Source: Pseudomonas sp. ISL-84
GTDB lineage: Bacteria; Bacillota; Bacilli; Bacillales; Cytobacillaceae
Assembly: GCA_018613035.1 (NCBI GenBank)
Contig: JAGGRA010000031.1
Coordinates: 73,284 to 137,283, forward strand
Length of the DNA stretch: 64,000 nucleotides
Direction: 5' to 3'
Positions 26,593-35,666 of this stretch are shown here, piece after piece (position 1 is the first letter of the stretch; the number at the start of each line of letters is the position of its first letter). Under the pieces are notes generated by a model, which made no database searches, had not been told where the DNA came from, and worked only from the letters and a program-made list of their open reading frames with translations. The translations under genes were made by a program, and so were the position numbers.

Positions 26593-27603
26593 TTATTCAA
26601 CAAACTCAGCAAGGCCGTTCCATTCTTCCTTCAGTTCAATCCCCATCTCTTCAGCAGCTTTTTTATTGATAACCAGCTTTAAATTCTGAGGATATTGAAC
26701 CGGAAGTTCGGATGGCTTTTTGCCTTCTTTTAATATTTGCGCAGCCATTGCTCCTGCTTCATAACCGATATCTTCATAGTCAAACCCGTAAGCTGCAAAT
26801 CCTCCGCGTTTTACAGAGTCAAGCTCCCCTACGAATAAAGGTATATCATTGTCATTTGAAACCTGAATAACTGATTCCAAAGCAGAAACGACTGTATTAT
26901 CGGTAATGATGTAGATTACATCCGCTTTGCCTACAAGTGACTCAGCCGCCTGTTTTACTTCTGATGAATTGGAAACGGTAGCTTCAGCAAGCTTCATATC
27001 TGTGATTGAAAGAGCTTCCTTCACCTTTTCAATCTGCACCTCTGAGTTTTGTTCGCCAGAATTATAGATAACGCCCACAGTGCCAGCATCAAACTGTTCA
27101 TCGATAAATTTAACCATGTTTGGAATGGCGTCAGGATGAGTATCGGTTGTACCTGTTATGTTTCCATCCGGAGCTTCCATAGATTTGACCAATTGAGCCC
27201 CTACTGGATCCGTTACTGAAGTAAACACAATAGGTATATCCTTTGTTGCATTAAGAGCACTCAATGCACTTGGCGTGGAATTGGCAAAAATCAAATCCAC
27301 TCCGTCACCTGCAAAATTATTCGCAATCGACTGGTTGTTATTTTGATCGCCCTGGGCGATTTGTACATCATAGCTTACTTCGAGTCCTTCCTCTTCCAAT
27401 GCTTTCTTAAAGCCCTCCAATGCGGCATCCAATGAAGGGTGTTCCACAATCTGGGTCACCCCTACCTTAAATGAATCTTCTTTATTGCTATCTGAAGAGC
27501 TGCTGCCTCCATTAGTACTTTCACTGCCGCACCCGCTAAGAAGCACCGCTCCCAGAACACCTGCCGCAGCTATAGGTTTAAGAGATTTTAATTTTCCAAG
27601 CAT
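26593..27603 (-). CDS. ABC transporter substrate-binding lipoprotein (ABC_sub_bind family, TrpX-like)
   Basis: Surface lipoprotein of 336 residues. The signal peptide ends in the lipobox LLSGCG, with the lipid-bearing Cys near residue 25, followed by a Ser/Asn-rich linker. The mature part has the ABC_sub_bind pattern: VGVTQIVEHPSLDAALEGF, IAQGDQNNNQSIANNF, IPIVFTSVTDPVGA, and GFDYEDIGYEAGAMAAQIL. First gene of the importer operon. No T-box or riboswitch is seen in the leader. Ligand likely an amino acid, by family only. Confidence 0.9.
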   Translation of the reverse strand: MLGKLKSLKPIAAAGVLGAVLLSGCGSESTNGGSSSSDSNKEDSFKVGVTQIVEHPSLDAALEGFKKALEEEGLEVSYDVQIAQGDQNNNQSIANNFAGDGVDLIFANSTPSALSALNATKDIPIVFTSVTDPVGAQLVKSMEAPDGNITGTTDTHPDAIPNMVKFIDEQFDAGTVGVIYNSGEQNSEVQIEKVKEALSITDMKLAEATVSNSSEVKQAAESLVGKADVIYIITDNTVVSALESVIQVSNDNDIPLFVGELDSVKRGGFAAYGFDYEDIGYEAGAMAAQILKEGKKPSELPVQYPQNLKLVINKKAAEEMGIELKEEWNGLAEFVE

Positions 27604-27747
27604 TTTAGATGATCCCCCTCTTATTCTCTGTCTCTCTTCGCTTCAACACTTTTATGCTTTTATGCTTTTATTCACTAAATTATATAGTTAAGACGCTTAA
27701 TATTCAAGACCTTTTTTATTATTTTCTAAAAATTTAATAATTTAATA

Positions 27748-27781
27748 GAAAAAACACGGCAAATTCTGCCGTGTTTTTTGG
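27748..27781. terminator. Terminator of the enoyl-CoA hydratase gene
   Basis: AAAAAACACGGCA and TGCCGTGTTTTTT arms with loop AATTC; symmetrical. Confidence 0.9.
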
Positions 27782-27789
27782 CTGCCAAC

Positions 27790-28566
27790 CTATTTTCCTT
27801 TAAAATCTGGTTTTCTTTTTTCAGCAAAAGCTTCTAGTGCCTCTACTCTATCTTCTGTCGGGATAATGACTTCGTAGGCTTTTCTCTCAATTTGCAACCC
27901 AGTTTGAAGGTCAACACCCATTCCCTGTTTAACTGCAAACTTTGCCTGCTGCAGTGCCAGCGGTCCATTAGCCAGCATTCCATTTGCAAATTCAAGGCAT
28001 TCATTTAACAGATTATCTCTATCCGTTACTTTTGTAAGTATTCCATACTCAAACGCTTCCTCAGAAGTAAGCCTTTTAGCCGTTAAGATTAATTCAAGCG
28101 CTTTTGCCTGGCCGATTAATCTCGGCAGCCTTTGGGTACCTCCTGCTCCCGGAATAATAGCAAGGCTTGTTTCTGTAAGCCCCATGGAAGTTCCCGAGAC
28201 TGCTATACGGAAATCGCATGATAGAGCCAGTTCCATTCCACCCCCAAAGGCAAATCCGTTTATTGCTGCAATTGTTGGCTGCGGGAGCTGATCGATTAAA
28301 GAGAATACCTCTCCTATTTTATAAATATTCCTGCGGACTTGTTCATCTGTTAAAGTTCTGCGCTCTTTTAAATCAGCACCAACACTAAAAGCTTTTTCAC
28401 CGGCTCCTGTAAAAATAACCACACGTACGTCAGGATTGGTGCGTAATTTTTCAACAGACTCCTGAAGCTCTGCTAATGTTTCATAATTAAAGGCATTCAG
28501 CGCATCCGGGCGGTTAATCGTTACGACCGCAATATGTTCTTTAAATTCAACTGTGATAGAACTCAT
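27790..28566 (-). CDS. Enoyl-CoA hydratase/isomerase family protein
   Basis: Crotonase-fold enzyme of 258 residues, probably hydrating 2-enoyl-CoA. The oxyanion-hole segments KAFSVGADLKER (about 58-69) and NGFAFGGGMELALSCDFR (about 104-121) are present, as are the two catalytic Glu positions, E111 in GGGMELAL and E131 in GLTETSLAIIPGAGGTQRLPR. Separate transcription unit, with terminators on both sides. Located beside the acyl-CoA ligase yhfL, in keeping with fatty-acid degradation. Confidence 0.93.
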   Translation of the reverse strand: MSSITVEFKEHIAVVTINRPDALNAFNYETLAELQESVEKLRTNPDVRVVIFTGAGEKAFSVGADLKERRTLTDEQVRRNIYKIGEVFSLIDQLPQPTIAAINGFAFGGGMELALSCDFRIAVSGTSMGLTETSLAIIPGAGGTQRLPRLIGQAKALELILTAKRLTSEEAFEYGILTKVTDRDNLLNECLEFANGMLANGPLALQQAKFAVKQGMGVDLQTGLQIERKAYEVIIPTEDRVEALEAFAEKRKPDFKGK

Positions 28567-28643
28567 ATGTACATCTCTCCTCCATTTCCATAGCTACATA
28601 ATTTCTATTCGATAAATCTAATGAAAACCCTTTCATATTTAAA

Positions 28644-28681
28644 AGAAAAAAGGGCAGACGTCGGGATCAGGTCTGCCCTTG
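28644..28681 (-). terminator. Terminator of yhfL
   Basis: AAGGGCAGAC (28650-28659) and GTCTGCCCTT (28671-28680), then TTTTTTCTTTT on the minus strand. Confidence 0.88.
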
Positions 28682-28685
28682 CTTT

Positions 28686-30242
28686 TTATTTTGTCTGAAG
28701 TATTTGATTCTTCAATGCTCTTCGCAATATTTTTCCTGTTGTATTCTTCGGCAGTTCTTCCAGGAATTCAATAGAGGCAGGCACTTTGTATTTAGCTAAA
28801 TGTTCAGCACAGTATGCCATAAGCTGATCTTCAGTGAGCTGCAGATTTTTCGAAACAACATAGCATCTTACTGCTTCACCAAGGTTAGGATCCGGCACAC
28901 CCAATACAGCTACTTCAACAACGTCATCATGGCTGTAAAGCACCTCTTCTACCTCTCTTGGATAAACATTGTATCCTCCGACCAATATAAGATCCTTTTT
29001 GCGGTCAACGATGTAAAAATAGCCTTCTTCATCGACTTTCGCTAAGTCTCCGGTATAAAGCCAGCCGTCACGGATGGTTGCGGCTGTTTCCTCTGGCTGC
29101 TTGTAGTACCCCTTCATTACATTAGGCCCGCGAACGATGAGTTCTCCTACTTCTCCTACTGGAACCTCTTCTCCAAGCTCATTTACTACTTTATTTTCAA
29201 CATTTACGATTGATTGGCCAATAGACCCTGCTTTCCTCGGCTTGTCGAGCGGATTGAAACAAGTAACCGGAGATGCTTCAGAAAGGCCATAGCCTTCAGA
29301 AATCATAACATTGAATTTTTTCTCAAAACCGTGCAGAAGCGCAACCGGCATAGCAGCCCCTCCTGAAATGCAAAGGCGCAATGACTTTAAGTCCTCCGGG
29401 TTCCCGTCCTCATGTTGTAGGAGGAAGTTGTACATAGTTGGTACTCCTGCAAAAACGGTAGGTTCAAATTTCTTGGCCAGTCTGAAGATTTCTTTAGGGC
29501 TGAATTTAGGGTCTATGAGAATAGTAGCCCCATTCATCAGCGGTGCATTTAAAGCAACCGTTAAACAAAAGACATGGAACATTGGCAGTGTCGTAATAAC
29601 TCTATCATCTTCGTTCATATGCAGATAATCACTGACACCCTTCGCATTGCTGTATAAGTTTTTGTGGGAAAGCATGGCACCTTTTGGTTTTCCTGTAGTA
29701 CCTGATGTGTACAGGATTATAGCTGTTTCATCTTCCTCAAGCTCAGGCCCCTGAAATCCTAAATCACCAGAAGTTACGAGCTGTGTAAACGATTTCATTT
29801 TTGGATAAACAGATAAAGCCGTCACATCCAAGTCAGAAGCCTTTCCCTGCGGGGTTTCACAAATGATGTAACTCTCTACCATTGGAAGAGCCTTATGCAT
29901 TTTTTCAACCAGTGGCACTAATAAATCAAGTGTGACGACTGCTTTAACATCGGCATTATTAACAATATAGCCAATCTCATCCGGTGTATAAATCGGGTTA
30001 ATCGGAATGACAGTAGCCCCTAGGCGCAGTGCACCATGCAGACCGATTACGAAATGAGGCGAGTTTCCCAATAATAAGGCAATATGGTCCCCCTTCTTCA
30101 CTCCCAATTTTGAGAGTCCATCTGCGAATTTCGTTACAGCACCATCAAGCTCTGCATATGTACTTGATTGATCCATAAAATAATAGGCGGTTTTATTCCC
30201 CATCTTTTTCGCAGTTTCATGCAGCTGCTGAGTTAAATTCAT
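28686..30242 (-). CDS. yhfL: Long-chain fatty-acid-CoA ligase YhfL (LcfB-like)
   Basis: AMP-forming acyl-CoA synthetase of 518 residues. The P-loop [15 protein letters not shown] is near residue 170, the A5 motif [10 protein letters not shown] near 310, [24 protein letters not shown] near 400 and the catalytic Lys in [11 protein letters not shown] near 505. I start at the ATG at 30242 (MNLTQQL) behind AAAGGGGATG. The in-frame ATG 12 codons upstream lies inside a FadR-type operator and is rejected. Predicted to be repressed by FadR and induced by long-chain acyl-CoA. Confidence 0.94.
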   Translation of the reverse strand: MNLTQQLHETAKKMGNKTAYYFMDQSSTYAELDGAVTKFADGLSKLGVKKGDHIALLLGNSPHFVIGLHGALRLGATVIPINPIYTPDEIGYIVNNADVKAVVTLDLLVPLVEKMHKALPMVESYIICETPQGKASDLDVTALSVYPKMKSFTQLVTSGDLGFQGPELEEDETAIILYTSGTTGKPKGAMLSHKNLYSNAKGVSDYLHMNEDDRVITTLPMFHVFCLTVALNAPLMNGATILIDPKFSPKEIFRLAKKFEPTVFAGVPTMYNFLLQHEDGNPEDLKSLRLCISGGAAMPVALLHGFEKKFNVMISEGYGLSEASPVTCFNPLDKPRKAGSIGQSIVNVENKVVNELGEEVPVGEVGELIVRGPNVMKGYYKQPEETAATIRDGWLYTGDLAKVDEEGYFYIVDRKKDLILVGGYNVYPREVEEVLYSHDDVVEVAVLGVPDPNLGEAVRCYVVSKNLQLTEDQLMAYCAEHLAKYKVPASIEFLEELPKNTTGKILRRALKNQILQTK

Positions 30243-30259
30243 CTTCACATCCCCTTTAG

Positions 30260-30277
30260 TGAATGAATAATCATTCA
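30260..30277 (-). promoter_or_regulatory. FadR-type operator before yhfL
   Basis: TGAATGAATAATCATTCA is an 18-bp palindrome ending 17 bp before the yhfL start. It matches the Bacillus FadR (YsiA) consensus TGAATGAMTANTCATTCA at every defined position. Repression of fatty-acid degradation genes by FadR is known in B. subtilis; use at this site is inferred. Confidence 0.85.
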
Positions 30278-30404
30278 TTTTTATTTAAAAAATTTTCTAA
30301 ATTTATTATATTGAAAGAAATTTTTGTATTCAAGTAGTAAAGCAAATTGTTCACAATTTCTTTTAGCAGCTTGAATCACCTCACTGTCTATCTTTATACA
30401 AGCA

Positions 30405-30432
30405 TAGAAAAACCGGCAGGATGCCGGTTTCT
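30405..30432 (-). terminator. Terminator of lplJ
   Basis: AACCGGC and GCCGGTT arms, loop AGGAT; TTTTTC follows on the minus strand. Confidence 0.78.
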
Positions 30433-30435
30433 GAA

Positions 30436-31425
30436 TTAATACACAAGATTGATGAATTCTTCTTTTGTTACATTGCCGAAGTAATGTTTAATGTCGACTT
30501 CTTCCATCGTTTTTTCAATTTCTGTTTTTTCATAGCGGATTCCTGTGAGCTTGTTTTCAATATCGCTTACATCGCCCACCCCAAAGAAATCGCCGTAAAT
30601 TTTGCAGTCTTCGATTTTCCCTTTTGTCACATTCAGCCTGATATCAATTTGCCCCACTGGGAAGCGGTGGGAATGCTGGAGATCAAATTTAGGTGACTTC
30701 CCATAATTCCATTCCCAATTTTGATATCGTTCTTTTGAGAGCTGGTGAACTTTTTCCCAATCTTCATCTGTCAGCTTATATTCAGGGACTTCATCCAAAT
30801 CTCCGAAAATATTATTAAGAAGCATTGAACGGAACTCTTCGATTGTTATTTTATTATCCAAAAACTCCGAAATGTTTGCGACCCGGCTTCGGATGGATTT
30901 AATGCCTTTTGATTCGATTTTATCCTTCTTTACCTTTAGTGCTGAAACCACGCTTTCAATTTCCGAATCAAACAAGAGTGTGCCATGGCTGAACATTCTG
31001 CCCTTAGTAGAAAATTGGGCGTTTCCGGAGATTTTTCTGCCTTCTGCCGTCAGGTCATTTCGTCCGCTCAGTTCGGCATTAACACCAAGTTTCTTTAGAG
31101 CATTAATAACTGGCTCGGTAAACTTTAAGAAGTTGTGGAAGCTCTCGCCATCATCTTTTGTAATAAAGCTGAAGTTTAAGTTCCCTAAATCATGATACAC
31201 GGCACCCCCGCCTGATAACCGCCTAACTACGTGGATTCCGTTGCTTTCTACATACTCTGTATTAATTTCTTCAATGGTATTCTGGTTTTTTCCGATGATA
31301 ATAGATGGTTCATTAATGTAAAACAGTAAATAAGTTTCATTAATATCAAGGTTTTTCAGCGCATATTCTTCAATTGCAAGATTTATTCTTGGATCCGTTA
31401 TGCCCTGGTTGTCTATAAATAACAT
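30436..31425 (-). CDS. lplJ: Lipoate-protein ligase LplJ
   Basis: ATP-dependent enzyme of 329 residues that attaches free lipoate to the lipoyl domains of 2-oxoacid dehydrogenases. The lipoyl-binding signature RRLSGGGAVYHDLGNLNFSFI is near residues 69-89, and the downstream segment GRNDLTAEGRKISGNAQ holds the adenylate Lys. The C-terminal accessory domain is present. AAGGAGTG precedes the ATG. It follows yhfI by 14 bp, so the two are an operon, as yhfI-lplJ in B. subtilis. Confidence 0.95.
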   Translation of the reverse strand: MLFIDNQGITDPRINLAIEEYALKNLDINETYLLFYINEPSIIIGKNQNTIEEINTEYVESNGIHVVRRLSGGGAVYHDLGNLNFSFITKDDGESFHNFLKFTEPVINALKKLGVNAELSGRNDLTAEGRKISGNAQFSTKGRMFSHGTLLFDSEIESVVSALKVKKDKIESKGIKSIRSRVANISEFLDNKITIEEFRSMLLNNIFGDLDEVPEYKLTDEDWEKVHQLSKERYQNWEWNYGKSPKFDLQHSHRFPVGQIDIRLNVTKGKIEDCKIYGDFFGVGDVSDIENKLTGIRYEKTEIEKTMEEVDIKHYFGNVTKEEFINLVY

Positions 31426-31438
31426 CCTTTTTCACTCC

Positions 31439-32173
31439 TTAAAAAGTATGTGACCATTGATAGTCAGCTATTGATATAGGCCCATTATATTTACTTGCGG
31501 CCTCTTCCTTCAGCTTCTGAAGCTCACCATAATGAGGCAAATGAGTCAGCAGTAAATTCTTAACATTCGCTTTGCTGGCTAATGTTCCCGCATCCAAGCT
31601 TGTCATATGTCCTGCGTTTTTCACATTTTGATGCCCATAAAAATTGCATTCGCAAACGAGCAAATCCGCTTTATCACTAAATATTTCCAATTCTTCTTTG
31701 TAGGAAGTATCAGCAGTATATATTAGCGTTTTTCCACCTGCTTCAATTCTCATTGCATAGCATGGAACCGGATGATTTGTTTTTAAAAACCTGATTTGAA
31801 ATGGCCCTGCTGACAGAACATCCTCAGGATTATAGGCCACTCCCTGGGTAATGGCTTTGTATGTAAGTTTGGCAAATTCCGGCTGATCCAAAGCATGTCC
31901 ATAGATGGGAAGTGTGTCTGTTTTTTTGCCCAAAAAGCCCTGGATCAGCCTGGCATGCTGCAGAACCCCAATATCGGCTATATGGTCTGGATGATAATGT
32001 GAAATGATCACAGCGTCCAGATCTTCCGGCTGGATAAAATTCTGCATTTTTGCCAGTACCCCGCTGCCGCAGTCAATCAGCAGATGAAATCCTTCATGCT
32101 CCAGTAAATAGCCTGAGCTTGCCCCATCAGCTTTAGGATAACCGCCCCAGCCGCCGATTACTGTTAACTTCAT
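31439..32173 (-). CDS. yhfI: MBL-fold metallohydrolase YhfI
   Basis: Metallo-beta-lactamase-fold hydrolase of 244 residues, close to RNase Z-like proteins. The metal motif SHYHPDHI is near residues 59-66, further ligands lie in TNHPVPCYA, YTADTSY and the final LLTHLPHYG. B. subtilis YhfI is similar, of unknown substrate. I use the ATG at 32173, seven bases after AAGGAGG. That ribosome site abuts repeat B3. Confidence 0.9.
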   Translation of the reverse strand: MKLTVIGGWGGYPKADGASSGYLLEHEGFHLLIDCGSGVLAKMQNFIQPEDLDAVIISHYHPDHIADIGVLQHARLIQGFLGKKTDTLPIYGHALDQPEFAKLTYKAITQGVAYNPEDVLSAGPFQIRFLKTNHPVPCYAMRIEAGGKTLIYTADTSYKEELEIFSDKADLLVCECNFYGHQNVKNAGHMTSLDAGTLASKANVKNLLLTHLPHYGELQKLKEEAASKYNGPISIADYQWSHTF

Positions 32174-32183
32174 CACTATTCCT

Positions 32184-32258
32184 CCTTATTAGAAAAGCCC
32201 AATGCGCCTGCTTATCGGCGAAATGACCTCGAGCCGTTGGCGCCTGGAGCTAGACAAC
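32184..32258 (-). repeat. Dispersed repeat family B, copy B3
   Basis: Short copy of about 75 bp with both family ends: TTAGAAAAGC...GCGCCTG and TTGGCGCCTGGAGCTAGACA. Its TATTAG end runs directly into the yhfI Shine-Dalgarno. The following 32259-32440 contains no gene I can support. Confidence 0.8.
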
Positions 32259-32443
32259 AATCAAATTCTCAAATGTAAAATCTTTTCCAAGAGAGCGCAT
32301 TGCGCCCGAGTTAGAAAATTATTAAGGTTCAGGGATCAAAGCAGGCAAAGCTTCTACGCCTAAATGAGCTCTCATTTTCCTAAGTCCAATATACTCGATT
32401 ATGCCTATTTTTTCACTTTTTTAAAATTGTATTGAAACAGCCG

Positions 32444-32472
32444 TTGACAACATTAATCTGTTATAATACAAT
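32444..32472 (+). promoter_or_regulatory. Sigma-A promoter of yhfH
   Basis: TTGACA (32444-32449) and TACAAT (32467-32472) with a 17-bp spacer, about 60 bp before the yhfH start. Confidence 0.7.
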
Positions 32473-32531
32473 ATTATTAAATAATCAAACTATTTAGAAC
32501 AAAAAAAACAAATTTATTGGGAGGCTTCAAC

Positions 32532-32666
32532 ATGATTCAAAACATTATGGAATTCTTTAGAAATTTACCGGCAAAACAATGTTCAGAGTGTGGAAAATCA
32601 ATTGAAGAGCAGCATGAGTGCTACGGAAACAAATGTGATAAGTGCATGGGAATGACAGATTTATAG
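32532..32666 (+). CDS. yhfH: YhfH family small zinc-binding-type protein
   Basis: 44-residue protein MIQNIMEFFRNLPAKQCSEC..., rich in cysteine (C17, C20, C30, C35, C38), matching the Bacillus YhfH family next to yhfI as in B. subtilis. The CxxC pairs suggest a single bound zinc ion; the function is unknown. GGGAGG stands before the ATG, a good promoter lies upstream and a terminator follows. Confidence 0.9.
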   Translation: MIQNIMEFFRNLPAKQCSECGKSIEEQHECYGNKCDKCMGMTDL

Positions 32667-32678
32667 GTTACTATACTA

Positions 32679-32710
32679 AAAGCCAGCCCGACATGGGCTG
32701 GCTTTGTTCT
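32679..32710. terminator. Bidirectional terminator between yhfH and yhgE
   Basis: AGCCAGCCC (32681-32689) and GGGCTGGCT (32695-32703) with A and T runs outside. Confidence 0.85.
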
Positions 32711-32714
32711 TGTT

Positions 32715-34883
32715 TTAATCCAACTGTTGTACTACAGCGGCAAATCTCTTTTTATACATAGCAGTGAAGTAGATAAATGTACCTGCAATAAACAGTGCAG
32801 TGAATAATAATAGAATCACAGCATTTTCCTGCAAAAAGTCGAAGTTGCCGCTAGAAATTACTGCTTTAAATCCAGAAACTGAATAAGTCATCGGCAAATA
32901 GGCATTAATTGGCTGTAACGCATTTGGGATGAGTTCGAGCGGGAATGTACCAGCACTGGTTGTTAATTGCAGAATTAGTATAATAATCGCTGCAAAACGG
33001 CCTGGATCTCCGAACACTGTCACCAGGAATTGAATAAGAGATATATACGTCAGGCTTGTTATGATCGTGTATAAAATAAATAATGTTACACTTTGCACTT
33101 CAAGTCCCAGCCCACCTAGCAGGATTAATGCTGCAATTACAGCTTGAATGATCCCTGCTCCGCATAGGATAAGGAACTTTCCTAAAAACCAGCTCACGCT
33201 TGAACGGGGTATCGCCGCAGGCTCCCTCATTGGAAACACAATAGACAGCAATAATGCCCCTACAAATAGACCAAGAGATAAGAAATAAGGAGCAAATCCT
33301 GTACCATAGTTTGGGACCTCATTCATTTTTTCATTATCCACTTTTACAGGTTTGGCCAGCATATTAAACGTTTCATCATTCGCATTTGCCAAAGATGACT
33401 TCTCTGCACCTTCAGCGAGTTTTCCAGCTAATTCTGAAGACCCTTCATAAATTTCAAAGTTTCCCTCAGCCATTTTAACTGCTCCGTCTTCAAGCTGCTT
33501 TGCTCCGCCTGCAAAAGCGAGGGATCCTTGGGATAATTGGGCAAGTCCACCGGATAATTCAGCCGTTCCATCAGCTAGCTGGCCTGCACCTTCCCTTGCC
33601 TCTGCAAATTTTCGGCCGAACATATCCATGCCTGCCTGGAAGTCATGGTGGCCTTTCACGAGCTCCTGCGAACCGGTTTCCAGCTTTGCACTACCTTCTG
33701 TCAGCTGGTTTATTCCTTGCTGAAGCTGTTTTTGTCCTTCATTAAGCTGTCCTGCCTTTTGGGAAATTTCCGCTCCGCCAGCCGATATCTGGCCAGCAGA
33801 CTGTGCAAGCTGTGCAGAACCTGTTTTAAGCTGATCCAAAACAGCTGTCAGCTCAGCTTTTTCCGCAGAGTCTTCAGGAAGCTTTGAAATGACTGCTTGC
33901 AGGTTCTGCTCGAGCTGTGCAGCCCCTGCACTAAGATTCTGTGCTTCGAATTGCCATCGCTCCAGTGAAGAAGATAGTGTTATTGCTCCATTTTGAAGCT
34001 GTTCAGTTCCGGAAATCATCCCTGGAAATTTTTCATTGATGGTGAACATCCCCTCTTTCACCTGGGATATTCCCGAAGAAAGTTCTTCACTTCCCGACTC
34101 TAATTGGGTTGAAGCATCTTTCAGTTTAATTTGCCCTTCTTCAAGCTGCACCAGTCCATCAGATAGGGACCTTGCACCAGCGGCTATTTCCTGTGATCCT
34201 TCGGAAGCACTGCTGAGGCCTCCCTGAAATTTTAGTGACTTGTCTGCCAAAAGAGCTAATTTTTCTTGCAATGTAAGTGAACCGGCTTTTAACTCGGCTG
34301 CTCCTTCACTGATTTTATTCGCTCCTTCACTGGCCTGCTCCAATCCATCAGAAAGCTCTCCCATTTTTTCAAACATGGTTTCTGCATAGGTCTCTGTGAC
34401 TTTTTCAGAAAGAGACTCTTTAATTTTATCAACTGCTGTACCCCCTATTTGTGCTGATAAAAAGTTATAGCTTTCATTAGGCACATAAATCAGCTTCATT
34501 TTTTGCGGCCGATCATTTAATAAGGTAGTGGCATTTTCAGAGAAGTCCTCCGGAATTTCAACAAGCATATAATACTTCTGATTTTCGAGATTTTTATAGC
34601 CTTCTTCTTTATTAACAAATTTAAAATCAAAGTCCTTACTTTCCTTCAGTTTATCCACAAGTTCATTGCCAAGCTTCAGTTCTTTATCCTCAAAATATGC
34701 ACCCGCATCTTCATTTACAATCGCAACTGGCAAATCCTCCAAATGATCATATGGATCCCAGAATGCCCAAAGAAACATACCGCTATATAAAATTGGGATA
34801 AACAAAACGGCTATGATTGGAATTAAGAGCTTTTTATCTTTTACTACCGCTGATAATTCTTTTTTAAAAAGACTGCTTTTCAT
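32715..34883 (-). CDS. yhgE: YhgE/Pip-family membrane protein
   Basis: Large membrane protein of 722 residues related to phage-infection protein Pip and YhgE. One helix near residues 20-40 is followed by a long extracellular region (about 45-520) made of helical repeats of the kind L-x2-G-x2-QL-x2-G, then five or six helices at the C terminus (about 540-715). The family is thought to be an ABC-2-like exporter or phage receptor; the function is not settled. Controlled by the TetR gene yhgD just upstream, judging by shared palindromes. B. subtilis YhgE is similar in length. Confidence 0.9.
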   Translation of the reverse strand: MKSSLFKKELSAVVKDKKLLIPIIAVLFIPILYSGMFLWAFWDPYDHLEDLPVAIVNEDAGAYFEDKELKLGNELVDKLKESKDFDFKFVNKEEGYKNLENQKYYMLVEIPEDFSENATTLLNDRPQKMKLIYVPNESYNFLSAQIGGTAVDKIKESLSEKVTETYAETMFEKMGELSDGLEQASEGANKISEGAAELKAGSLTLQEKLALLADKSLKFQGGLSSASEGSQEIAAGARSLSDGLVQLEEGQIKLKDASTQLESGSEELSSGISQVKEGMFTINEKFPGMISGTEQLQNGAITLSSSLERWQFEAQNLSAGAAQLEQNLQAVISKLPEDSAEKAELTAVLDQLKTGSAQLAQSAGQISAGGAEISQKAGQLNEGQKQLQQGINQLTEGSAKLETGSQELVKGHHDFQAGMDMFGRKFAEAREGAGQLADGTAELSGGLAQLSQGSLAFAGGAKQLEDGAVKMAEGNFEIYEGSSELAGKLAEGAEKSSLANANDETFNMLAKPVKVDNEKMNEVPNYGTGFAPYFLSLGLFVGALLLSIVFPMREPAAIPRSSVSWFLGKFLILCGAGIIQAVIAALILLGGLGLEVQSVTLFILYTIITSLTYISLIQFLVTVFGDPGRFAAIIILILQLTTSAGTFPLELIPNALQPINAYLPMTYSVSGFKAVISSGNFDFLQENAVILLLFTALFIAGTFIYFTAMYKKRFAAVVQQLD

Positions 34884-34906
34884 GGTGTACCCCTCCAGTT
34901 TACTAT

Positions 34907-34931
34907 TTGACCAAATTATTCATTTAGTCAA
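34907..34931. promoter_or_regulatory. Predicted YhgD operator before yhgE
   Basis: A 25-bp imperfect palindrome with ends TTGACCAAAT and ATTTAGTCAA, starting 24 bp upstream of the yhgE ATG. The same core recurs at 35547-35571 before yhgD. Confidence 0.8.
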
Positions 34932-34939
34932 TTCACTCA

Positions 34940-34971
34940 AAAAATAGAGGATTATCTAGTGAGATAATCCC
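34940..34971 (-). terminator. Terminator of yhgD
   Basis: GGATTATCT (34949-34957) and AGATAATCC (34962-34970), then TCTATTTTTTG on the minus strand. It overlaps the end of yhgD, so yhgE needs its own promoter. Confidence 0.8.
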
Positions 34972-35528
34972 TTCATGATATATTGTTCAAAAAGCATGGC
35001 TATTTTTGATTTCTCCAAAGGTTTGTGGCGCTGCTCCCAATCAAAGATCAGCGCAATATAGACTTTTAGCATAACAAACGCAGTCAGCTCTGGATCACAC
35101 TCCCGGATTTCACCTTTTCCGATAGCCTGTGTGACCTTTTCCTTCAAGTAATTTAAAATGGCATCCTCCAATTGTCCTATAACTTCCATTACGGCAGGCG
35201 TTCCCATTTCTTTTTCTTCCTGGTAAAGCTTTATGGTAAGCTGATGTTTTAAGCGAAACTCCAATATCTTATATAGGCCGCGGTGAACATTTGCATGAAA
35301 AGAAAGGGATGGATCAATAGCCTCATCAGCAGCAGCCTTCATCTCCGTAATAAGTGAATGGATAATTTCATCGAAGAGCTCTTCCTTATTTTTAAAGAAA
35401 GTATAAATGGTTCCTTTTCCCACATTCGCAAGCTTTGCAACCTGATCCATTGTTGTTGCTTTATAGCCAAACAAGGAAAAGGATTTTGTGGCTGCTTCTA
35501 ATATCTGCTGTTTCCGATCGATTGGCAT
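34956..35528 (-). CDS. yhgD: TetR-family repressor YhgD
   Basis: One-component regulator of 190 residues. The N-terminal HTH is clear (ILEAATKSFSLFGYKATTMDQVA, then GKGTIYTFFKNKEELF, residues 9-52), followed by an all-helical ligand domain. It lies upstream of yhgE in the same orientation, and both genes carry the same palindrome before their starts, so it probably represses itself and yhgE. Inducer unknown. Confidence 0.9.
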   Translation of the reverse strand: MPIDRKQQILEAATKSFSLFGYKATTMDQVAKLANVGKGTIYTFFKNKEELFDEIIHSLITEMKAAADEAIDPSLSFHANVHRGLYKILEFRLKHQLTIKLYQEEKEMGTPAVMEVIGQLEDAILNYLKEKVTQAIGKGEIRECDPELTAFVMLKVYIALIFDWEQRHKPLEKSKIAMLFEQYIMKGLSH

Positions 35529-35546
35529 TTCATCACCTCATGCAAT

Positions 35547-35571
35547 ATGACTAAATGAACAATGTGGTCAT
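35547..35571. promoter_or_regulatory. Predicted YhgD autoregulatory operator
   Basis: Palindrome with core TGACTAAATGAAC and AATGTGGTCA, 19 bp before the yhgD start, matching the site before yhgE at most positions. Confidence 0.8.
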
Positions 35572-35603
35572 TTTCTTCAAATAGTAATTTAACATACTTC
35601 GTT

Positions 35604-35666
35604 ATAAAAAAGCAACCATGCTGTTGCCCAATTCCAAAAGAAAAGCTGTCACGAATGGACAGCTTC
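35604..35666 (-). terminator. Tandem terminators of hemEHY
   Basis: First: AAGCTGTC and GACAGCTT arms (35658-35665 and 35643-35650) followed by TTCTTTTGG, overlapping the hemY stop. Second: GGCAAC and GTTGC arms followed by TTTTTTATAAC at about 35604-35630. Confidence 0.8.

Noticed and set aside
27604-27747. T-box or riboswitch in the leader of the ABC transporter operon
   Set aside because: The leader is short and AT-rich, with no specifier loop, no TGGTACCGCG-like box and no terminator pair.
30243-30278. Twelve-residue longer N terminus for YhfL
   Set aside because: These codons are the FadR-type operator itself and the true ribosome site follows them.
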